A stretch of DNA of 64,000 nucleotides from UBA4781 sp963674975 (GTDB lineage: Bacteria; Chloroflexota; Anaerolineae; Anaerolineales; Anaerolineaceae): positions 1,178,001 through 1,242,000 of the forward strand of contig OY771913.1 of the NCBI GenBank assembly GCA_963674975.1. Direction: 5' to 3'. Under the pieces are notes generated by a model. The model was not told the origin of the DNA, made no database searches, and worked only from the letters and a program-made list of their open reading frames with translations. The first letter of the stretch is position 1. Every line of letters begins with the position of its first letter. The position numbers and the translations under genes are program-made. Below are positions 17,117-25,964 of the stretch, in pieces.

Positions 17117-18181
17117 CTATAAAGCTGTATCGACGGTAATCGCACCAGAAGTAACATCTGCTTCTGCCTGAATAACCGCATCTTTAATATCCTGTGGAGT
17201 CAATTCGTCATAGATATCATTCTTTGCCAAACCAACACCATCTTCAGCAATGCCCAATGCTTCGCTTGTTCCATAGGGGAGAGTTCCTTCTAAGTGAAGA
17301 CTAAATGCACGATATAAGCTGTTGTCAACTTTCTTCATCATAGAAGTAGCGATTACTGCAGCGAGTTCAGGATTGGTATCTTTGATGATTGTTGCCTGAT
17401 CTGAATCAACGCCAATTGCATAGTTGCCAGTTTCGAGAGCAGCCTGGAAAATGCCATCACCGGTCGCGCCTGCAACCTGGAAGATGTAATCAGCACCCTG
17501 CTGGTACATGGCTAAAGCCTGTTCCTTACCCTTGGCTGCATCGTACCAACCACCAGCATAGTTAACAAGTACCTCAATATCAGGTGACACAGATTTCGCG
17601 CCCTGGGTATAGCCAACAATAAAGTCATCGATTACAGGGATGGACTGCGCACCAATTACGCCAACAATTCCGGATTCGCTCATCATACCGGCGAAAACAC
17701 CGGCGATATAGGAACCTTCATTTTGCTTGTAGGTGATTGAGTAAACATTCTCACAAGCATTGGTGCAGTTTTCAGGATTTACAGCTGAGTCGTAGATCAT
17801 GAAGCGTTTGTCGGGGTAGTTTCCGGCAATCTGCTCAAGGAATTCGGTCATCTGCCAGGTGCCGAGAACCATGATGTCATAATCTTCGTTTGCTGCTGCA
17901 TCTTCCAAACCAGGCTGCCATGCGGCAGGATCAGAACCCATTTCGATTGTCTTGTATGTGAAACCGAAATCTTCTGAAGCCTTTTTGACGCCACGTTCGG
18001 CTGAATCGAAGAATGATTTGTCACCCAGAGTACCATTCACCAGGTGAATAACTTTAAGTGGCTCTGCTGCTGGTGCAGCTTCTTCTGCTGGTGCAGCTTC
18101 TGCAGTATTGCTAGAGCATGCAGTAAAAACCATTGCCGATACGATCAGCAGTGCAAAAAACACAAAAATCTTGCTCTTCAT
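17117..18181 (-). CDS. BMP/PnrA-family nucleoside-binding lipoprotein
   Basis: 354 residues. Signal peptide of class II with lipobox VFTAC (lipidated Cys near 21), then an Ala/Glu-rich linker and the periplasmic-binding fold typical of the BMP family (KVIHLVNGTLGDKSFFDSAERGVKK; ADYIFQVAGATGDGIFQAALE; AIGVDSDQATI). PnrA-type members bind purine nucleosides; others bind ribose-like sugars. AAGGAG precedes the ATG. A second, remote AGGAGGTG occurs 78 nt upstream. Captures substrate outside the membrane for the adjacent ABC importer. Confidence 0.92.
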   Translation of the reverse strand: MKSKIFVFFALLIVSAMVFTACSSNTAEAAPAEEAAPAAEPLKVIHLVNGTLGDKSFFDSAERGVKKASEDFGFTYKTIEMGSDPAAWQPGLEDAAANEDYDIMVLGTWQMTEFLEQIAGNYPDKRFMIYDSAVNPENCTNACENVYSITYKQNEGSYIAGVFAGMMSESGIVGVIGAQSIPVIDDFIVGYTQGAKSVSPDIEVLVNYAGGWYDAAKGKEQALAMYQQGADYIFQVAGATGDGIFQAALETGNYAIGVDSDQATIIKDTNPELAAVIATSMMKKVDNSLYRAFSLHLEGTLPYGTSEALGIAEDGVGLAKNDIYDELTPQDIKDAVIQAEADVTSGAITVDTAL

Positions 18182-18255
18182 TGTTTCTCCTTGTATACAT
18201 TTTGGTTAAATTTTTAAACTATTTTACGTTCTGTGTTTACTATCAAATGCTTTCC

Positions 18256-18268
18256 GTTCCACCTCCTC
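18256..18268 (-). promoter_or_regulatory. Remote Shine-Dalgarno-like element (STAB-SD-like) upstream of the BMP gene
   Basis: GAGGAGGTGGAAC on the minus strand (core AGGAGGTG at 18260-18267) is a perfect complement to the 16S anti-SD tail. It lies 78 nt before the ATG, which has its own AAGGAG. A weak TATTAT lies 11 nt upstream of this element, so an internal transcript may start just before it. Similar elements stand before two other transporter genes in this window. Confidence 0.55.
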
Positions 18269-18321
18269 TTTAAATTTGAATAATATTAAGGAATATTGCT
18301 AAGTTTGTATTTCTGTTATTT

Positions 18322-19374
18322 TTAAAGATCCGTTTTTAGAAGATTGCCCAATAATGCAATCGTAGATTCAACATCACGAAGATCCGCTGTTTCAACCGGT
18401 GTGTGGTGATATCGGATGGGTATAGAAACAGCGCCAGCCCGCGCACCATTTTTTACATAAATAACCGAGGTGGCTGCAGTGCTCATTCCAATTGCAATTT
18501 CATCTTGCAGCGGAATATTCGCCTTTTGTGCCGTCTTACAAATGTTTTCGACCAGCTCCTGGTTGGGTACAAAAGCAGCCAGTTTACCGCGAATCGCATC
18601 CATCCACTTGACAGCCGGTCCGCTCCCCAGTCGAATATCACTCTGTTTTCCCTCCAGATCAGGTGTATCAAGAGCAAAGGTTCCATCAACTCCGATCAAC
18701 ACTTCAGGTTCAACCGCATTGATAGCCGCCACACTGCCAATCAATATCGATTCTTCCTGTACAGAAAAAGTCAGATAGAGATCACATGCCAATTCTTCTG
18801 GTTTAATTGTTTGGGCTAACCGTACCAAGCAGTAGCATCCCAGACGATCATCCAGTGCTTTTCCGCAAATCAACGACTCACCCATGAATTTCAGGGGAGA
18901 ATCCCATGTCAGCACATTACCCGGTCTTATCCCCAGCGCAAGTGTTTCTTCTTTTGAGAAAGTTCCCACATCAATAAAAATTTTTGAAAAATCAGAAATG
19001 AATTCTTTACTGTCCAGATGCTGTGGGAGAACACCCGCCACCGCCGGAATATTTCCCTCCGAGGTCCATAGAGAAAGGCGGCTTCCGGGCAGCGACCGAA
19101 TACTTGTACCACCCATCCGTTCTATCTTCAGGAAACCGTTATCAAGGATGCGCTGCACTATAAACCCAACTTCATCCATGTGGGCAACCAGCATCACCCG
19201 TTTCCCTTTTCCCCCAACATGAACGATCAAATTTCCCAGGTTGTCAACTCGACAATCGCAAGCAGCAGGCAAAGAAGAGCGGATAAAATCCGCAACACGC
19301 CCCTCCCTCCCGGGAACACCGGGTATTGCCATTAACTTTTCTAAAATTTCAATATTGCCGCTACCTGCATCCAT
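18322..19374 (-). CDS. M42-family metallopeptidase
   Basis: 350-residue cytoplasmic di-metal aminopeptidase of the M42 (glutamyl aminopeptidase/endoglucanase-like) family. Metal ligands are visible: His65 and Asp67 in VAHMDEVG, the bridging Asp in KALDDRLG (175/176), the catalytic Glu pair in VQEES (207/208), Asp230 in IGVDGT and the final His in RYHHTP. These enzymes trim peptides from the N-terminus in large tetrahedral or ring assemblies. Its presence in a nucleoside operon is unusual; it could release amino acids from a peptidyl or N-glycosylated substrate. It lies 191 nt after the PurD gene. Confidence 0.88.
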   Translation of the reverse strand: MDAGSGNIEILEKLMAIPGVPGREGRVADFIRSSLPAACDCRVDNLGNLIVHVGGKGKRVMLVAHMDEVGFIVQRILDNGFLKIERMGGTSIRSLPGSRLSLWTSEGNIPAVAGVLPQHLDSKEFISDFSKIFIDVGTFSKEETLALGIRPGNVLTWDSPLKFMGESLICGKALDDRLGCYCLVRLAQTIKPEELACDLYLTFSVQEESILIGSVAAINAVEPEVLIGVDGTFALDTPDLEGKQSDIRLGSGPAVKWMDAIRGKLAAFVPNQELVENICKTAQKANIPLQDEIAIGMSTAATSVIYVKNGARAGAVSIPIRYHHTPVETADLRDVESTIALLGNLLKTDL

Positions 19375-19565
19375 GTTTCATTCCTCAACGATCTGGTTGT
19401 GAATCCTTTTTCAAATCCGATCATCAAAACAAGGTACCGCAGCTAAATATGGATCTGCTTCTATCAAAGCCCCTCCAATATCCTGCAAACTTTTACTTTT
19501 GCAAAATATCGTTCATTATAATCCATAACAACGTTTGCGCATACGTTTACCGGTATTTTCATGAT

Positions 19566-20888
19566 TCAACCTCTGCGCAGAACTTCCATTTTCTGTACCT
19601 TTTTTTGAATTATCCTGGCATCTCCAATATCTTTTCGATGACGCAGTGTATCGGGTTCAATATCATTCAGCAGATCCTCGATCTTTGCAGAAATTTTCCC
19701 GGCATCATCTCCTGTACCTACCACTGCCAGCGATCTTGATCCAAGTGTTTCTAAACGATCTCCCTTCTGAATAATCGAAGCAAAAATCACGGATAATCCG
19801 GCATCAGTGATCTTTGTCTCATCCAGATCAAACAAGATATGTTCCTTCCCCGATTGGGGATATGCCGCCGGAACTAAATATTTACAAACTGACGCTTTAG
19901 GATCAAAGTTAATATCTTTCTTTTCCATTGACCCGTCAGCCAGAGCAAACAGGAATTCAGGAGCATCGACATTGAGAAGCGTCATCACATTGATCGCTTC
20001 AGGATCACCCAGCCGTACGTTGAATTCTATTACCCGCACCCCATTTGCCGTCGCAATGAATTGTCCGTACAAAAATCCGCGGTACCCTGTGCCTGTTTCT
20101 TTTTCGATCGCATCCACCGTTAGCTGCAGGATCGAAGCCGCCTCGTCCAGATCATCCTCCGTGAGAAAAGGCATCGAACCATCAGCCATAGTGTATGCCC
20201 CCATACCACCCGTCATGTCACCCTCGTCGCCATCATACGCATATTTAAAATCCTGCGCAACCGGCATGGGAGAAATCTTTCCATCAGACACAAAAGTCAT
20301 TCTGGAAAACTCTTCTCCGATCAACCGTTCTTCAAGAAGCACAACGCCATCCTGATCCAGTGAAGCCTGCACTCTCTCCAGTGCTTCATCCATCGTCTGA
20401 AAATGAACACCCATTACGCTCACACCTTTTCCACCCGTGAGCCCAATAGGTTTCACTGCAACCTGCCCCACCTCTTGAATAAAAACGCGGGCTTCTTCAA
20501 TTTCTTTAACTTCTTTCCATCTCGGTGAACCTTTCTGCACACGCCGGCGCAGCAGATCACGCATAAAAACCTTATCCCCTTCCAGCCGTGCCTGCGATCC
20601 AGAAGGTCCAACCACCTTTATCCCTTCTGCACGCAGGTTATCACCGACTCCCGCGATCAAGGGAACTTCGGGACCCACCACAACCAGATCTACCTTGTTG
20701 GCAATAAAATATTCTTTGATCTTCTGAACATTCTGCATGGATCCAGTTGTCGAAGAAGCTGCCAGCGTTTCTATCCCCGGATTTAAGTGGCTGCCATACA
20801 CAAAAAGGCTGTCTCTTGAAGGATTATTGCACATTGCCTTAGCAATGGCATGTTCTCTCCCACCACTTCCAATCAAACCAATTCTCAT
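19566..20888 (-). CDS. PurD-family ATP-grasp ligase
   Basis: 440 residues with the phosphoribosylamine-glycine ligase layout: GSGGREHAIAKAM, LVVVGPEVPLIAGVGDNL, VKPIGLTGGKGVSVMG (ATP-grasp loop), EERLIGEEFSRM, and EFNVRLGDPEA (metal ligands). The highly conserved GPNTGGMG reads GDMTGGMG, and QDFKYAYDGDEG is archaeal-like. The gene is second in a catabolic operon, far from other pur genes, so it may be a paralogue that joins an amino acid to a phosphoribosylamine-like compound rather than the housekeeping enzyme. Its ATG overlaps the GntR gene by 4 bp. Equally it may be the only purD. Confidence 0.82.
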   Translation of the reverse strand: MRIGLIGSGGREHAIAKAMCNNPSRDSLFVYGSHLNPGIETLAASSTTGSMQNVQKIKEYFIANKVDLVVVGPEVPLIAGVGDNLRAEGIKVVGPSGSQARLEGDKVFMRDLLRRRVQKGSPRWKEVKEIEEARVFIQEVGQVAVKPIGLTGGKGVSVMGVHFQTMDEALERVQASLDQDGVVLLEERLIGEEFSRMTFVSDGKISPMPVAQDFKYAYDGDEGDMTGGMGAYTMADGSMPFLTEDDLDEAASILQLTVDAIEKETGTGYRGFLYGQFIATANGVRVIEFNVRLGDPEAINVMTLLNVDAPEFLFALADGSMEKKDINFDPKASVCKYLVPAAYPQSGKEHILFDLDETKITDAGLSVIFASIIQKGDRLETLGSRSLAVVGTGDDAGKISAKIEDLLNDIEPDTLRHRKDIGDARIIQKKVQKMEVLRRG

Positions 20889-21646
20889 TTTTCTTCGTTG
20901 CTCCTTGTTGAATTTGAACGATGTGAAAGCACGGTAAATTCATAGCGATCGCTGCGATAGATATTAATGTTCGATTCTATGGGAGTTCCACCTGCCAGAT
21001 AGGTAATAGATTCGGCAAAAAGCAGCGGCGAATTCATCGGAACTTTTAATTTCTGTGAAATCTTGCGATCCGCAACAATGGGCTTGATGACCGTCTTCTG
21101 CCATGAGAGAATATGGCGGTATCTCTTTTCAAAAATATCGTACAGCGATTGACTCGTAAAATCATAATCAAGCAAAGCAGGACATAATTTTTCGGGTATG
21201 AATGTGATCTGGTAAGCGATCGGCGATCCATCTGCATTACGTACTCTTTCCAGCCTGAAAACCCAGTCATCAACTGAAATATTGAGATTCGCAGCATGAA
21301 CTGAATCGGGGTGTTCTCTAACAAAAGAAACGATCACAGATGTGGGAAAAAGCTTCTTTATACTAATCTCTTCGGAAAAACTCATCAGGTTTTGCAGCCC
21401 ATAATTTACTTTCGGCTGACTTACAAATGATCCCTTGCCCTGAATTCGCTGGACGATCCCCTCATTTTGCAGTATCTCGATCGCTTTGCGTGCTGTATTA
21501 CGGCTAACCTCGAATTTTTCCATGATGTCGCTTTCTGACCACACGCGACTGCCGATCTCAATTTCCCCTGAATTGATTTTCTCGCGAATAAAATCACATA
21601 TCTGTAAATAGATCGGTTTAAAACTTTCACGGGAAATTTGCGGCAC
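20885..21646 (-). CDS. GntR/HutC-family (UTRA) transcriptional repressor
   Basis: 253 residues. N-terminal winged helix (PIYLQICDFIREKINSGEIEIGSRVWSESDIMEKFEVSRNTARKAI in outline, residues 11-60) with the GKGSFV wing, then a UTRA effector domain (about 85-245: FRLERVRNADGSPIAYQI, ITYLAGGTPIESNINIYRSDRYEF). Family members bind phosphorylated sugars or amines. GTG start with GAGGTG 4 nt upstream. First gene of the 16-gene operon, probably autorepressed through the GGGTTAACCC palindrome in its leader. Confidence 0.9.
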   Translation of the reverse strand: MPQISRESFKPIYLQICDFIREKINSGEIEIGSRVWSESDIMEKFEVSRNTARKAIEILQNEGIVQRIQGKGSFVSQPKVNYGLQNLMSFSEEISIKKLFPTSVIVSFVREHPDSVHAANLNISVDDWVFRLERVRNADGSPIAYQITFIPEKLCPALLDYDFTSQSLYDIFEKRYRHILSWQKTVIKPIVADRKISQKLKVPMNSPLLFAESITYLAGGTPIESNINIYRSDRYEFTVLSHRSNSTRSNEEK

Positions 21647-21666
21647 TATTCACCTCTTTGAATAAT

Positions 21667-21676
21667 GGGTTAACCC
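21667..21676. promoter_or_regulatory. Putative GntR operator palindrome
   Basis: Perfect palindrome GGGTTAACCC in the leader, about 12-21 nt downstream of the predicted transcription start and 20 nt before the GntR start codon. Its position suits a roadblock operator for the HutC-type repressor encoded by the first gene. Confidence 0.45.
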
Positions 21677-21694
21677 TACAAGTCACTAAAATCT

Positions 21695-21723
21695 ATTATA
21701 TATGATACAGATGTGAAATGCAA
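21695..21723 (-). promoter_or_regulatory. Promoter of the 16-gene nucleoside/N-glycoside operon
   Basis: Minus-strand TTGCAT (21718-21723), 17-nt spacer and TATAAT (21695-21700); start predicted near 21688. It is the only strong promoter I see upstream of the GntR gene. Confidence 0.65.
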
Positions 21724-21839
21724 ATAGGATCGCCCAGAGAACAGCCTCCAGGGAAGTTATGCATACTTTTTATTAGATATGGAGCTCTAAGATCAATTTA
21801 AATACTTTCCATCAATTTGAATTTGTGTACAATCATTAT

Positions 21840-22628
21840 ATGAAAAGCGCAAGAAGCACGCGGGGTTCTCTCAATAATCACCGATCTCCGATATTCATTT
21901 TAATAATAGTGCTGCTGCTTCTGTTAATGCAAAGCTGTAAAATTCCAACCGTGAGTGAAATAACTATCCAAACCACGCAAACACCGGAACTTTCTACTCC
22001 TATCGTTTTCACTACCACAGATACACCTTTCCAGCCTTCCACCAAAGAACCGGCTGGAACAGAAACCACCACACCATCTCCTGAAGAAGAACGCATCAGC
22101 CGCGCGGATATCATCGCAAGCAGCAAGCTGCCGGCTTTTGACCAGTTCATTCAAGACTTGAAAACCGGGGAGAACCGCATTGTAGGATTATGGGTAGATA
22201 ATATCCTCGCCCTGCAGGTGGTTTATCAGCCCAGCAGCAACCCGGCATTTGTCAGTACTGAAGATGAGATCGTCACATTTTTTCTCCTGCCCTGGGAAAA
22301 AGCCGGGAACTACGGGCTGCTGGCACATAATTATCTGGCAGGAAGATATTTCTTTAATTTGCAGGTAGGAGATATCATCTCACTGGTTTGGGGAAATGGA
22401 GATTATGAAGATTTTGAGATCACGGAAATCAAAGAATTCCAGGCTCTGCAGCCCAATAATCCTTATACCAATTTCATCGACCTTGAATCTGGAGAACAAT
22501 TGTCTGTAAATCAGGTTTTCATTGAAGTTTATATGGGAGACTTCCATACCACCTTGCAAACCTGTATTGCCGCAGAGACTTCAACGGAATGGGGAAGGCT
22601 TTTTACGATTGCCCCACCCTTATACTGA
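21840..22628 (+). CDS. Lipoprotein sortase-like transpeptidase
   Basis: 262 residues. A basic N-region and hydrophobic helix (18-30) end in the lipobox LMQSC (Cys33), followed by a Thr/Pro-rich linker to about residue 85. The C-terminal half is a sortase fold: LLAHNY (His163), the strand pattern VGDIISLVWGNGDYEDF, TTLQTCI with catalytic Cys242 and WGRLFTIA with Arg253. The TLQTC form of the active site is typical of the non-class-A sortases of Chloroflexota-like bacteria. Lipid anchoring, in place of a transmembrane helix, is unusual. No ribosome binding site precedes the ATG; TACAAT at 21828-21833 suggests a leaderless mRNA. First gene ahead of the Wzz-like and BcsB genes. Confidence 0.8.
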   Translation: MKSARSTRGSLNNHRSPIFILIIVLLLLLMQSCKIPTVSEITIQTTQTPELSTPIVFTTTDTPFQPSTKEPAGTETTTPSPEEERISRADIIASSKLPAFDQFIQDLKTGENRIVGLWVDNILALQVVYQPSSNPAFVSTEDEIVTFFLLPWEKAGNYGLLAHNYLAGRYFFNLQVGDIISLVWGNGDYEDFEITEIKEFQALQPNNPYTNFIDLESGEQLSVNQVFIEVYMGDFHTTLQTCIAAETSTEWGRLFTIAPPLY

Positions 22629-22671
22629 TAATTCTTAATCAGAATATATATAATATGAGAGGAGGGTTCTT

Positions 22672-23730
22672 ATGTTCTTTCAACAAATTATCAAAGGCAT
22701 AACAAAAGGGTGGAAATGGATCATCCTGATCACTCTCATCGCTGTCACCATTTCCCTGGCGATTTCCGCCACCACCACTCCCATCTACCGTACACAGGCA
22801 ACGTTCATCATTGCACCCAATAAAGATCTGCCCAGCAGCCGCGATATCGTGAGCGCATTCACCGCGCTGGATACCCTGGATATCTTTTCAACCTATGCGG
22901 ATATCCTTTCCAGCGACCGTGTTTATGATGAGGCATTAAAAACAGTAGAACTTGGCGGAGAAGAAGCAGATTATTCCCGATTTACCGCCATGAAGCCGGA
23001 TTCACTTATCCTTGAGCTTATCGTAGATGGTCCCAACCCGCAGACAGCCACCGCCCTGGCAAACGAAATAGGCACCTACGGCATTCAATTCATCAATGCC
23101 TACTTTTCAGTTTTCGAAATTGATTTTCTCGATCAGGCAGTTGCACCCGCCAGTGTGTACCGACCAAGAGTACTGCGCGACATGGGCATCGCTGCCGGGA
23201 TCGGATTGCTTACTGGTCTTTTTTTGATGGTAATGAAAGAGTTCATCGAAATACCACTGACCCAGTTCGCCAAACGACTTGCCCTGGATGGGGAGAGCGG
23301 TGCTTCAACCCGGCACTCTATTGAAAAAGCCATGGTTGCTATGAAAGTCAAAGATGACGCCTGGCCCATTACGGTTGTTTTGGTTAAATTAAAAGACCTA
23401 CCCGACCTGTTCAGCATCATCCCCGGTTTCTCGCGCAAGAAAGTAGCTACCGAGATCGTGAGCCGTTTGAAGCAGCACCTGAAAGGAAATGACCTGATCG
23501 GTCGTTGGGATACCTCGACTTTTTGTGTCGTTCTCCCACGTACACCGAAAAATGTTTCATCGATCATCGAGAAACGGCTGGCAGGAACATTCACAGAGCC
23601 GTTCAGATATGGTGTCACCGATACAGAACAGGTCAGTCTTGATCCTACCGTCGCTTCTGGCACAAGCAGCAGTGGAAAAGACTTCGATTCATTTGTCGAA
23701 GGTGTAGAAACAAAGATAAAAAATCGGTGA
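22672..23730 (+). CDS. Wzz-like chain-length protein fused to degenerate GGDEF domain
   Basis: 352 residues. Two membrane helices (16-33 and 170-188) flank a periplasmic Wzz-type domain (PIYRTQATFIIAPN; DFLDQAVAPASVYRPR before helix 2), as in polysaccharide co-polymerases. The cytoplasmic C-terminus (about 215-350) follows the diguanylate cyclase pattern (EIVSRLKQHLKGNDLIGRW, then FCVVLPRTP), but the GGDEF signature is DTSTF (280-284) and the metal-binding Asp region is lost, so it cannot make c-di-GMP. It may bind nucleotide or act as a scaffold. GGAGGG precedes the ATG; 43 nt after the sortase gene and 26 nt before BcsB. Confidence 0.75.
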   Translation: MFFQQIIKGITKGWKWIILITLIAVTISLAISATTTPIYRTQATFIIAPNKDLPSSRDIVSAFTALDTLDIFSTYADILSSDRVYDEALKTVELGGEEADYSRFTAMKPDSLILELIVDGPNPQTATALANEIGTYGIQFINAYFSVFEIDFLDQAVAPASVYRPRVLRDMGIAAGIGLLTGLFLMVMKEFIEIPLTQFAKRLALDGESGASTRHSIEKAMVAMKVKDDAWPITVVLVKLKDLPDLFSIIPGFSRKKVATEIVSRLKQHLKGNDLIGRWDTSTFCVVLPRTPKNVSSIIEKRLAGTFTEPFRYGVTDTEQVSLDPTVASGTSSSGKDFDSFVEGVETKIKNR

Positions 23731-23756
23731 TGAAGAGATATGAATAAGGAGAGCAT

Positions 23757-25964
23757 ATGATAGGGAGAAAACTCAAATTCTTCATCTCAATTCTTATTCT
23801 TTGCATCCTGATCATTCACCAATCTGTGTTCGCACAGTCCTCATTTCATGCTGCAAACGAAGAACAAATCGCTGAACTTACCTTAGCCAGCCTTGGATTT
23901 GATGGTCCGATCCGTCTTTATGGACCCTATCAGGAAAGTTCTGCAAACTTTACCCTTCCTTCGGATTGGGTGATCTCCGCTCCGGTCAGGCTGGACCTGC
24001 ATATTTACAGCGAATTTCAATCACTGCTCGAAGTATTTTCCTCTTCCGAAGACAACATCTCTCTATCCAGCAGTATCGAAGGATATCTCACGATCAGTGT
24101 GAATGGACAGACCATCTCTACAACTACCCTCAATAAGGATACCGAGACGATCATCCCTATTGAGATCCCAGCTCAGACCTTCAATGACAATATCGAAGGG
24201 AACACACTCACCATAAGCTGGGATACAGCCACTGCCTGCCAGTACAGCGTTACCTCCTCGCTGGCAGTTGATCCCGATTCTTCAATTTCATTTCCCTATG
24301 AATACAAACAGACGACAGCAGATCTGATCGCATTCCCCTATCCATTTTTCTCACAGAATTCTATTCGATCATATCCCGTTGTGTTGGTGATCCCGGATGA
24401 ACCAGATGAAGATGATCTCTCTGCGCTGATGGCAGTTTCTGCCGGGCTTGGCAGCCAATCGAATGGGATTCTCGATTATGACGTTTTCGGAATGAATGAG
24501 ATCAACGCAGAGCAATTCAGCGATCACCATCTTATTCTCATCGGGAAAACAGATACACTGCGATCATTTTTCAATGAAAAGATGAGTGGAACAGACTTTA
24601 ACTCTGTTCTGAATACGGGGCAGAATGGAAATGGGATCCTCTCCATGCAGGTATCCCCCTGGAATGTGGGACGCGCAGTCCTTCTGGTAACCGGCGATGA
24701 TGGAGAAGCACTTGCTAAAGCAAGCGCCGTGATCGCTTCTAATGATTTTCTGCCATCTGTCGATGGTACGACTGCTGTAATCTCCGAGATCAACAATCCG
24801 GTATCCCAAAGCCAACTTCAGGTCGATATCGACCTGGAAGAACTGACACAGGAAGAGCTGCTGGTCAACTCTCTTGGTGAAACTACCATTACCATCCCAT
24901 TCAATATCCCGGCAGACACCGAGATCAGCCCCGAAGCATTCATTGAACTCTATTTTCGCCATTCGCAGCTGCTCAATTATCTTCAATCCAATCTGACCGT
25001 TTCACTGAACGGTAAAATGGTCAGCAACGTTCGTTTCAGCGACGCTTCTGCCCAGAATGGGCTGAGCCGAATCATCTTTCCTCCTGACTCCATTCAACCG
25101 TTGATGAACACCCTTGAATTCACATTCAATATCACCGCTCAAGATGTCTGTGCCGATGAAAGAAGCGGCGACTACTGGATTTCGATCTTCAAAGAATCCT
25201 ATCTGCACCTGCCGCCATCTCTTGATATTACCGAAGAAAAGGTACCATTTATTTTGAGTGATCTCCCTGGAATCCTTTTCAGTGATCGCAATCTTTCAAA
25301 CCTGGTATTTACCGCCGATCGAACTGATCAACAAAGCTGGAAGTTAGCCTCAAAGATCGCTTTTTCTCTGGGCACATTTACTAATTCATCCATCCTGCAG
25401 CCCTCGGCACATTTTACCGAATCCCTTCAGAGTGAATCTTTCAGCGGATCAGCGATCCTGATCGGAAAAACCAGCACCTTGCCCTTCGCTGCAGATCTGA
25501 ATTCCATGCTGCCGCTTTCGCTGGAATCAAATGGAGCAATAAAAGCCACTCCCTTGGATGGGATCCAGTTCCAAATTCAAGAGGAGCAGCCCTTCGGTTT
25601 GGTCGAGATCACCCGGCATCCCGACACACAGGCAGCGTTTCTTTTTATCATGGGGAACGATGAAACCGGTCTACAATCCGCATTTCAGGTCCTACAAAAC
25701 CGGTTGTTCAATAATGATGGGGTATATGCCAATGTTGAGATCATCAATGGAGAAATGATCTCGCACACATACTATCTTGAGCAGCCCTCATCGAAAGATG
25801 AAGAAGAGCAAATGCAGGAGAATTGGCTGCAGAAGATCCTCAACATGCAGATCGAGAACACCAATACTTTCCTCTTGATCGGAATGACCATCATCACGAT
25901 ATGTTTCGCGCTTTGGTTCATTGCAGACAGCACAAGAGCAAAAAAGAGATCAAAAAAAGAGTAA
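23757..25964 (+). CDS. BcsB-like exopolysaccharide export protein
   Basis: 735 residues. Cleavable signal peptide (1-26, ending SVFAQ), two repeats of a jelly-roll/flavodoxin-like unit as in the cellulose synthase subunit BcsB (LHIYSEFQSLLE and ISVNGQTI; AFPYPFFSQNS; VLLVTGDDGEALAKASAVIAS; then a second set with LYFRHSQLLNYLQ and VSLNGKMV), and one C-terminal membrane helix (about 700-722) with a basic tail. BcsB normally pairs with the synthase BcsA, but no BcsA gene lies in this window. AAGGAG before the ATG. Likely guides a nascent glycan across the envelope, with the Wzz-like neighbour. Confidence 0.82.
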   Translation: MIGRKLKFFISILILCILIIHQSVFAQSSFHAANEEQIAELTLASLGFDGPIRLYGPYQESSANFTLPSDWVISAPVRLDLHIYSEFQSLLEVFSSSEDNISLSSSIEGYLTISVNGQTISTTTLNKDTETIIPIEIPAQTFNDNIEGNTLTISWDTATACQYSVTSSLAVDPDSSISFPYEYKQTTADLIAFPYPFFSQNSIRSYPVVLVIPDEPDEDDLSALMAVSAGLGSQSNGILDYDVFGMNEINAEQFSDHHLILIGKTDTLRSFFNEKMSGTDFNSVLNTGQNGNGILSMQVSPWNVGRAVLLVTGDDGEALAKASAVIASNDFLPSVDGTTAVISEINNPVSQSQLQVDIDLEELTQEELLVNSLGETTITIPFNIPADTEISPEAFIELYFRHSQLLNYLQSNLTVSLNGKMVSNVRFSDASAQNGLSRIIFPPDSIQPLMNTLEFTFNITAQDVCADERSGDYWISIFKESYLHLPPSLDITEEKVPFILSDLPGILFSDRNLSNLVFTADRTDQQSWKLASKIAFSLGTFTNSSILQPSAHFTESLQSESFSGSAILIGKTSTLPFAADLNSMLPLSLESNGAIKATPLDGIQFQIQEEQPFGLVEITRHPDTQAAFLFIMGNDETGLQSAFQVLQNRLFNNDGVYANVEIINGEMISHTYYLEQPSSKDEEEQMQENWLQKILNMQIENTNTFLLIGMTIITICFALWFIADSTRAKKRSKKE

